DNA from: Pedobacter sp. N36a
GTDB taxonomy: Bacteria > Bacteroidota > Bacteroidia > Sphingobacteriales > Sphingobacteriaceae
Direction of reading: 5' to 3'
Assembly (NCBI RefSeq): GCF_014472395.1
Contig: NZ_JACSZW010000003.1
Coordinates: forward strand, 248,001-312,000
Length of the DNA: 64,000 nt
Shown here: piece after piece, positions 58,669-64,000 of the stretch
Numbering within the stretch: position 1 is the stretch's first letter
Layout: each line of letters begins with the position of its first letter
Translations under genes and position numbers: made by a program
The notes under the pieces: model-generated
Database searches by the model: none
Seen by the model: the letters and a program-made list of their open reading frames with translations, nothing else
What the model was told of the DNA's origin: nothing

Positions 58669-59370
58669 TTATCTGATCTCAAACACGGTATTCATGGTGT
58701 AAGTCAGTTTTATTTTCTTGAAGTCGATCTCCGGAGCTGGTGCTCCAGCCATATCTGCGCTTTCTGATTTCATCATCATCACATTACGATACATTGGCTG
58801 AGGGTAAGATTCGTTGTTTAATTCCTGAATATCGATTACACCACCTAATTTATCCCCAATTGCTTCTACAAGGTAGATCGCTTTTGCTTTTGCAGCCTGC
58901 AATGCTTTAATTTTTAATTCTTTTTTTAACGCTTCAATTTTTGAATAGTCATAGCTATCAATATTGGTATAAGCGATTCCTTTTGGATCTACATCACCAA
59001 TGATTTCATTGAACTTATTCAGGTCGCTTACTTTCAAACGGTATTGTTTGCTCACCAGGAAATCAGGATTTTTCTTTTTCTCGGCAACGGTATAACCTGA
59101 TAAATTGTTAATCGTTAAATTCTCTTTTGAAATACCAGCAGCCTGAATCGCATTATACAATTGAGTTTCTAAGGTGGTAATTTCTACTTTTTTCTTGCTG
59201 TTGTTATCTTTTAAATATTCTTTTAAAGAGATGCTGATGTAAATAATATCTGGAGTCACTTCTGTTTCTGCAGATCCGCTCACACTAATTTTTTTTCTTA
59301 GGTCTACTTGTTGAGCCATGGCACTTAAACTGAATAAGGCAACGAAGGCAAGGGCAAATAACTTTTTCAT
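58669..59370 (-). CDS. SIMPL-domain (DUF541) exported protein
   Basis: A 233-residue protein with a signal peptide (MKKLFALAFVALFSLSAMAQQ) and a SIMPL/DUF541 domain (about 25-230): KISVSGSAETEVTPDIIYISISL near the start, AKAKAIYLVEAIGDKLGGVIDI in the middle and YTMNTVFEIR at the end. SIMPL proteins are periplasmic or surface proteins that form oligomers and whose role is not settled. The ATG at 59370 begins the signal peptide; an upstream in-frame start would add 25 residues. It appears to be a single-gene unit. Confidence 0.88.
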   Translation of the reverse strand: MKKLFALAFVALFSLSAMAQQVDLRKKISVSGSAETEVTPDIIYISISLKEYLKDNNSKKKVEITTLETQLYNAIQAAGISKENLTINNLSGYTVAEKKKNPDFLVSKQYRLKVSDLNKFNEIIGDVDPKGIAYTNIDSYDYSKIEALKKELKIKALQAAKAKAIYLVEAIGDKLGGVIDIQELNNESYPQPMYRNVMMMKSESADMAGAPAPEIDFKKIKLTYTMNTVFEIR

Positions 59371-59533
59371 AATAGTTGTTTTTCTTTTTGTGTATTTGAT
59401 AAGAAGATGTAAATAGTTGGTCAATTCCATATCAACCAAGCACACAATTTACAAAATTGCACTTAACTCATTCATTATGAGTTGTATTTTTTGTTAAAAT
59501 TCTTTGCTTAAAAAATCGATTAGAATAAAAAAA

Positions 59534-59557
59534 CCCGTAAAACATTTGCTTTACGGG
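59534..59557 (-). terminator. Terminator after lspA
   Basis: CCCGTAAA (59534-59541) pairs with TTTACGGG (59550-59557). On the minus strand a run of seven T follows, so it ends the ileS-traR-lspA transcript. Confidence 0.88.
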
Positions 59558-59577
59558 CTGATTAGATTTATAAGGTT

Positions 59578-60180
59578 TTAATCTTCTGCAATTTCATTGT
59601 TCAGACCAATTTCTTCATTTATCTCTTCCTTAAAATAAGTTTTCTGATAAATCAGGATCAGGATTACCCCGATAGAAATCGCTGCATCCGCAAGGTTAAA
59701 CACCGGTCTGAAGAAGATATAATCTTCACCACCCCATATTGGCACCCATTTAGGAAACACGCCCTCTACCAGCGGGAAGTAAAACATATCTACTACTCTT
59801 CCATGAAACCAACCTGCGTAACCGTAGATTTTTCCATAAAACACGGAGTCAATGATATTGCCCAATGCGCCGGAAAAGATCAGGGCTACATTCATAATTA
59901 ATCCTCTGTGGTATTTTCTTTGGATCAGGTAATGTAAACCATATCCAATACCTGCTACCGCTGCAATTCTGAATAAAGAAAGGGATAGTTTACCAAATTC
60001 ACCGCCAAATTCAAGGCCAAAAGCCATTCCATTGTTCTCAGTGAAGTGGATGATACACCAATCTCCAATAATTTTGAACTCCTGTCCCAAGTACATATTG
60101 GTTTTAACCCATGTCTTGATCAGCTGATCAGCCAGCAATATTAAAAATATAATCAGTAAAGGTTTAGTATATCCCTTCAT
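59578..60180 (-). CDS. lspA: Lipoprotein signal peptidase
   Basis: A 200-residue signal peptidase II, slightly longer than the E. coli enzyme (164), with an extra loop before the last helix. Four membrane helices are visible. The catalytic aspartates are in ALGNIIDSVFYG and VFNLADAAISIG. It cuts lipoprotein precursors before the lipidated cysteine in the inner membrane. The start ATG shares one base with the stop of the TraR/DksA gene (TAATG), so the two are coupled. Confidence 0.95.
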   Translation of the reverse strand: MKGYTKPLLIIFLILLADQLIKTWVKTNMYLGQEFKIIGDWCIIHFTENNGMAFGLEFGGEFGKLSLSLFRIAAVAGIGYGLHYLIQRKYHRGLIMNVALIFSGALGNIIDSVFYGKIYGYAGWFHGRVVDMFYFPLVEGVFPKWVPIWGGEDYIFFRPVFNLADAAISIGVILILIYQKTYFKEEINEEIGLNNEIAED

Positions 60181-60563
60181 TAGCTCTGCTTCAATTTAGC
60201 TTCCATACTTAGCGTAGCATGAGGCACTGCGCGTAAACGTTCTTTCTGAATCAGTTTACCAGTCTCACGGCAAATGCCATACGTTTTGTTCTCAATACGT
60301 ACCAATGCCGCTTCTAAGTTTTCAATGAATTTCTTCTGACGTGCTGCCAGCTGGTTCAATTGTTCTTTCTCTAAAGTTGCAGAGCCATCTTCTAATGTTT
60401 TATAGGTTCCTGAAGTATCTTCAGTTCCGTTAGAGTTCGGGCTACTTAATGAGCTGGTTAGTGAAAGAAATTCTTCTCTCGCCATACGTAGTTTTCCTTG
60501 AATAAGTTCTTTAAACTCTTGAAGTTCACTATCTGAATACCGTGTTTTTATAGCTTTTTCCAT
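60180..60563 (-). CDS. TraR/DksA family protein with degenerate zinc finger
   Basis: A 127-residue DksA/TraR-like protein: an N-terminal coiled coil (about 10-95) and a C-terminal finger region. DksA-type proteins reach into the RNA polymerase secondary channel and, with ppGpp, adjust transcription. The finger has only one of four usual cysteines: YGICRETGKLIQKERL then VPHATLSMEAK, where the second pair is replaced. This degenerate form is common in Bacteroidota and the fold may be held without zinc. It sits between ileS and lspA, overlapping the latter by one base and four bases from ileS. Confidence 0.9.
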   Translation of the reverse strand: MEKAIKTRYSDSELQEFKELIQGKLRMAREEFLSLTSSLSSPNSNGTEDTSGTYKTLEDGSATLEKEQLNQLAARQKKFIENLEAALVRIENKTYGICRETGKLIQKERLRAVPHATLSMEAKLKQS

Positions 60564-60567
60564 AATA

Positions 60568-63500
60568 TTATTGTTTTGCGATCGAAATATCTAGTTCAAC
60601 ATCATCAATGACGATTTTGTTTCCACCTTCTAATTTATCTATTAAATTAATTTTATCTGCTAAAATTTCTGAACAAATGTAGGTTTTATTTTGAGCAACT
60701 GCATTTGCAATCAGATTATGGTTTTGTAAAGAGACTGTAATGCGATCGGTAACCTCAAAGTTTAATTCTTTTCGTAGATTTTGAATTCTATTAATCAGCT
60801 CACGAGACAAACCTTCCTGCTTCAATTCGTCAGTTATGGTGACATCTAAAGCAACAGTCAGGCTGCCGAGATTGGTCACTTGCCATCCCGGAATATCTTC
60901 CGCAATGATCTCCACATCAGTCAATTGAACAATGTACTCGGTGTTTGGAACCAGGTACTCACCAGTAGCCTCAAAACCAGTTAATTCCTCCGGACTCATG
61001 TTCGTGATCAGCTCAGCCACCATTTTCATTTCCTTACCTACCTTAGGTCCTAAGGCTTTAAAGTTAGGTTTGATTTTTTTCTTGATGAAACCTGCAGCAT
61101 CCGTAATATATTCAATCGTTTTGATGTTTGTTTCCGACAAAATCAGCTCTTTCACCAATTCCACCTGCTCCGCAAATTTCTTGTCCAATACCGGAATTAA
61201 GATTTTTGCCAATGGCTGACGTACATTAATGCTGCTTTTTTTACGTAGGGAAAGTACCATCGAAGAGATGTTTTGTGCCAGTTCCATGCGTTCATTTAGT
61301 CCTGTATCGATCAGAGAATGATCTGCTTCATTCCATAAGGTCAAATGCACAGATTCGGTAGCATTGTTTTGAACAGTTACCGATAAGTTCTGATACAGCC
61401 AATCTGCGAAGAATGGTGCTACCGGCGACATGATCTGGGCGATGCTCGTTAAACAGGTATATAAAGTTTCGTAAGCAGCTTTTTTATCTGCGGTCATCTC
61501 ACCTTTCCAGAAACGGCGACGGGATAAACGGATGTACCAGTTACTCAAATGCTCATCCACAAATGTCTGAATCGCTCTTGAAGCCTTTGTTGGCTCATAA
61601 CTCTGGTAACTCTCATCTACTTCCGCAATCAGCGTCTGCAATAAGGATAGGATCCAGCGGTCTAACTCACTGCGTTCTGCAATTGGTGTCTGGTTTTCCT
61701 CATCGATCACAAACTTATCAATGTTCGCATATAAAGCGAAGAAAGAATAGGTGTTGTAAAGGGTTCCGAAAAACTTACGGCGAACCTCGTCAATACCATC
61801 GGTGTTAAATTTAAGGTTATCCCAAGGTGAAGCATTGCTGATCATGTACCAACGCGTTGCATCCGCACTATACGTATCGATTGTAGCAAAAGGATCCACA
61901 CCATTGCCCAATCGTTTAGACATTTTGTTGCCGTTTTTGTCTAGTACCAATCCATTGGAAACCACGTTTTTAAATGCTACACCTGGATTGCCTACTTTCT
62001 CATTGATCGCTTTAATCTCCTCGCTAGACTCGCTTAACATCACTGCAATGGCATGTAAAGTAAAAAACCAGCCACGCGTTTGATCTACACCTTCGGCAAT
62101 AAAATCAGCAGGATAGGAATTTGTAAATTCTTCTTTGTTTTCAAAAGGGAAATGCCATTGTGCATAAGGCATGGCACCGCTATCAAACCAAACATCAATC
62201 AGGTCTAATTCACGCAGCATTCTTTCGCCGTTATCCGCCGTCAGGATAACATCATCTACATAAGGACGGTGCATATCTTTCAACTCAAAACCAGCTTCCA
62301 TGTAGCCTGCAGCAACGGATTTCTGAATTTCTGCATTCAGTTCCTCGATAGAACCGATACATTTTTCTTGCTTGCCATCTTCTGTACGCCAGATTGGTAA
62401 AGGAGTACCCCAATAGCGCGAGCGCGAAAGGTTCCAGTCTACCAGGTTTTCCAGCCAGTTGCCAAAACGCCCTGTTCCTGTGGCCTCAGGTTTCCAGTTA
62501 ATAGTTTTATTTAAAGCCACCATTTTCTCTTTTACTGCTGTTGTTCTGATGAACCAGCTGTCTAAAGGATAATAAAGGATCGGCTTGTCAGTTCTCCAGC
62601 AGTGCGGGTAACTGTGTTCATATTTTTTAACGTCGAATGCTTTGTTGTCTTCTTTTAATTTGATGGCAATCAGCACATCTGTAGGTTTAAAATCAACAGC
62701 AGCACGTTCTTCGTCTGAATAGTATTCTTCTTTTACATAACGACCGGCGAAATCAGTCACCTCTTTCACAAACTTACCTTGTTTGTCTACTAAAGGCGCA
62801 TCATTCCCATTTTCATCTTTCACCAGTACGGAAGGAACACCTGCCTCTTTGGCGATACGAAAATCGTCTGCACCAAAAATAGAAGCAGTGTGAACGATAC
62901 CTGTACCGTCTTCTGTAGTTACAAAATCACCAGGAATTACGCGGAAAGCATTTGTTTCCAGGTCATCATTGGTCACATAAGGCATCAATTGATGGTAATG
63001 TAGGCCAATCAGATCTTTACCTGTAAATTCTTTAACGATAGTCCATGGAACCAGTTTATCACCAGCTTTATAATCTTCCAAAGCAATTGCTGCGGCATCC
63101 GCTTTAAAGTGTTTTCCTACCAGATCTTTGGCAAGAACCACACTTACCGGAAGGAAAGTATAAGGGTTGAAAGTTTTCACTTTCACATAGGTGATTTTTT
63201 CGCCGACGGCCAATGCACAGTTAGAAGGCAAGGTCCATGGCGTTGTGGTCCAGGCGATAATTGCGGTTTCTTCCTGCTCATTTTCAAAAAGATCTGCCAT
63301 CAATGGATGCTGCTGATCCTTTTTAAGGAAAAACTGAGCGGTGATCGAGGTGTCTTTCAACATCTTGTAGGTACCTGGCTGGTTCAGCTCATGTGAGCTT
63401 AAGCCTGTTCCTGCAGCAGGAGAGTAGGGCTGTACGGTATATCCTTTGTACAAAAGACCTTTGTCGTAGAACGATTTTAAGATCGACCATAAAGACTCAA

Positions 63501-63963
63501 TATATTCGCTTTCATAAGTGATATAAGGATTTTCAAGGTCTACCCAATAGCCCATTTTTTCGGTTAAGTCATTCCATACATCTGTGTATTTCATCACCTC
63601 CTCTTTACAAGCAGTATTGTATTCTTCCACGGAAATTTTCTTTCCGATGTCTTCTTTAGTAATGCCTAATTTCTTTTCTACAGCAAGCTCAATAGGCAAT
63701 CCATGGGTATCCCATCCGCCTTTACGCTTTACCTGAAAGCCTTTTAATGTTTTATAACGGCAAAAAATATCTTTAATCGCACGTGCCATCACATGGTGGA
63801 TCCCAGGCATTCCATTTGCAGAAGGCGGGCCTTCATAAAAGGTGAATGGGTTCGATTTTGAACGCGTTGAAATACTCTTCTCAAAGATGTTTTCCGCTTT
63901 CCAAAATTCAAGTATTTCTTTTCCTATTTTAGCTAGTTCCAGCTGTTTAAATTCCCTATACAT
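60568..63963 (-). CDS. ileS: Isoleucyl-tRNA synthetase
   Basis: An 1131-residue class I synthetase of the long (type 2 / eukaryote-like) form usual in Bacteroidota. The HIGH motif appears as GMPGIHHVM (about residues 52-60) and the KMSKS motif as GNKMSKRLG (about 680). An editing (CP1) domain lies between, with TTTPWTLPSNCAL. The C-terminal anticodon-binding region follows. ATG at 63963 is preferred over a TTG one codon upstream. The gene is complete; its promoter probably crosses the window edge, where CAAAGTT (63994-64000) could be part of a TAnnTTTG element on the minus strand. Confidence 0.95.
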   Translation of the reverse strand: MYREFKQLELAKIGKEILEFWKAENIFEKSISTRSKSNPFTFYEGPPSANGMPGIHHVMARAIKDIFCRYKTLKGFQVKRKGGWDTHGLPIELAVEKKLGITKEDIGKKISVEEYNTACKEEVMKYTDVWNDLTEKMGYWVDLENPYITYESEYIESLWSILKSFYDKGLLYKGYTVQPYSPAAGTGLSSHELNQPGTYKMLKDTSITAQFFLKKDQQHPLMADLFENEQEETAIIAWTTTPWTLPSNCALAVGEKITYVKVKTFNPYTFLPVSVVLAKDLVGKHFKADAAAIALEDYKAGDKLVPWTIVKEFTGKDLIGLHYHQLMPYVTNDDLETNAFRVIPGDFVTTEDGTGIVHTASIFGADDFRIAKEAGVPSVLVKDENGNDAPLVDKQGKFVKEVTDFAGRYVKEEYYSDEERAAVDFKPTDVLIAIKLKEDNKAFDVKKYEHSYPHCWRTDKPILYYPLDSWFIRTTAVKEKMVALNKTINWKPEATGTGRFGNWLENLVDWNLSRSRYWGTPLPIWRTEDGKQEKCIGSIEELNAEIQKSVAAGYMEAGFELKDMHRPYVDDVILTADNGERMLRELDLIDVWFDSGAMPYAQWHFPFENKEEFTNSYPADFIAEGVDQTRGWFFTLHAIAVMLSESSEEIKAINEKVGNPGVAFKNVVSNGLVLDKNGNKMSKRLGNGVDPFATIDTYSADATRWYMISNASPWDNLKFNTDGIDEVRRKFFGTLYNTYSFFALYANIDKFVIDEENQTPIAERSELDRWILSLLQTLIAEVDESYQSYEPTKASRAIQTFVDEHLSNWYIRLSRRRFWKGEMTADKKAAYETLYTCLTSIAQIMSPVAPFFADWLYQNLSVTVQNNATESVHLTLWNEADHSLIDTGLNERMELAQNISSMVLSLRKKSSINVRQPLAKILIPVLDKKFAEQVELVKELILSETNIKTIEYITDAAGFIKKKIKPNFKALGPKVGKEMKMVAELITNMSPEELTGFEATGEYLVPNTEYIVQLTDVEIIAEDIPGWQVTNLGSLTVALDVTITDELKQEGLSRELINRIQNLRKELNFEVTDRITVSLQNHNLIANAVAQNKTYICSEILADKINLIDKLEGGNKIVIDDVELDISIAKQ

Positions 63964-64000
63964 CAATCAAGTATCTCCAAAAAATTAAAGTTGCAAAGTT

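Overview
The window is a chromosomal stretch from a member of the Bacteroidota, most likely the Sphingobacteriaceae (Pedobacter-like). This rests on the gldKLMN, porW/sprE and gldB genes of the type IX secretion/gliding machinery, a FecI/FecR-SusC/SusD locus, TAnnTTTG promoter elements, a split ATP synthase operon, and the ileS-traR/dksA-lspA order. No tRNA, rRNA, CRISPR array, transposase or prophage was recognised. The species call is inference from gene content, not a database result.

Layout. Bases 1-7.5 kb hold the end of a DUF1800 gene, its DUF1501 partner, a formylglycine-generating-enzyme-like lipoprotein with both catalytic cysteines, a DUF3472 protein, and a divergent secreted GH2 beta-galactosidase with LacI-type palindromes on both sides. 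7.5-9.8 kb (minus strand) holds a holin-superfamily membrane protein, a short-chain dehydrogenase and hemW. 9.9-19.9 kb is the main accessory locus: ECF sigma factor, FecR anti-sigma, SusC, SusD, a secreted metzincin-type metalloprotease and a DUF3347 protein, all on the plus strand and closely spaced. A 153-bp imperfect inverted repeat built of 11-bp units follows. 20.3-22.1 kb has a DUF4271 membrane protein and hemD. 22.3-27.0 kb is gldKLMN, the type IX secretion core. 27.1-34.0 kb (minus strand) is uvrC, a class A penicillin-binding protein and porW/sprE.

34.0-39.8 kb is an ATP synthase operon with atpZ/I-like genes and atpB-E-F-H-A-G but no atpD or atpC. 40-50.8 kb is mixed housekeeping and envelope content: DUF4349 lipoprotein, ruvC, a flippase-like protein, two glycosyltransferases, an orphan OppC-type permease, rnhB, gcvT, a ComB homologue, a patatin-like lipase and gldB. 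50.8-64 kb has a small beta-barrel protein, nadE, lnt, a PH-SHOCT protein, rsmI, serS, a small coiled-coil membrane protein, a SIMPL protein, lspA, a TraR/DksA protein with a degenerate zinc finger, and ileS, whose upstream region runs off the window.

Working together: lspA and lnt mature the many lipoproteins seen here (GldK, GldB, PorW/SprE, SusD, the FGE-like protein, the DUF4349 protein). The gld and porW products would export enzymes across the outer membrane. The FecIR-SusCD-protease locus looks like a self-regulated system for using a peptide or protein substrate and is the best candidate here for an undescribed system. Smaller leads are the 11-bp-unit repeat, a frameshifted relic ORF with a perfect A_AAA_AAG slip site, predicted leaderless promoters, and the paired operators around lacZ.
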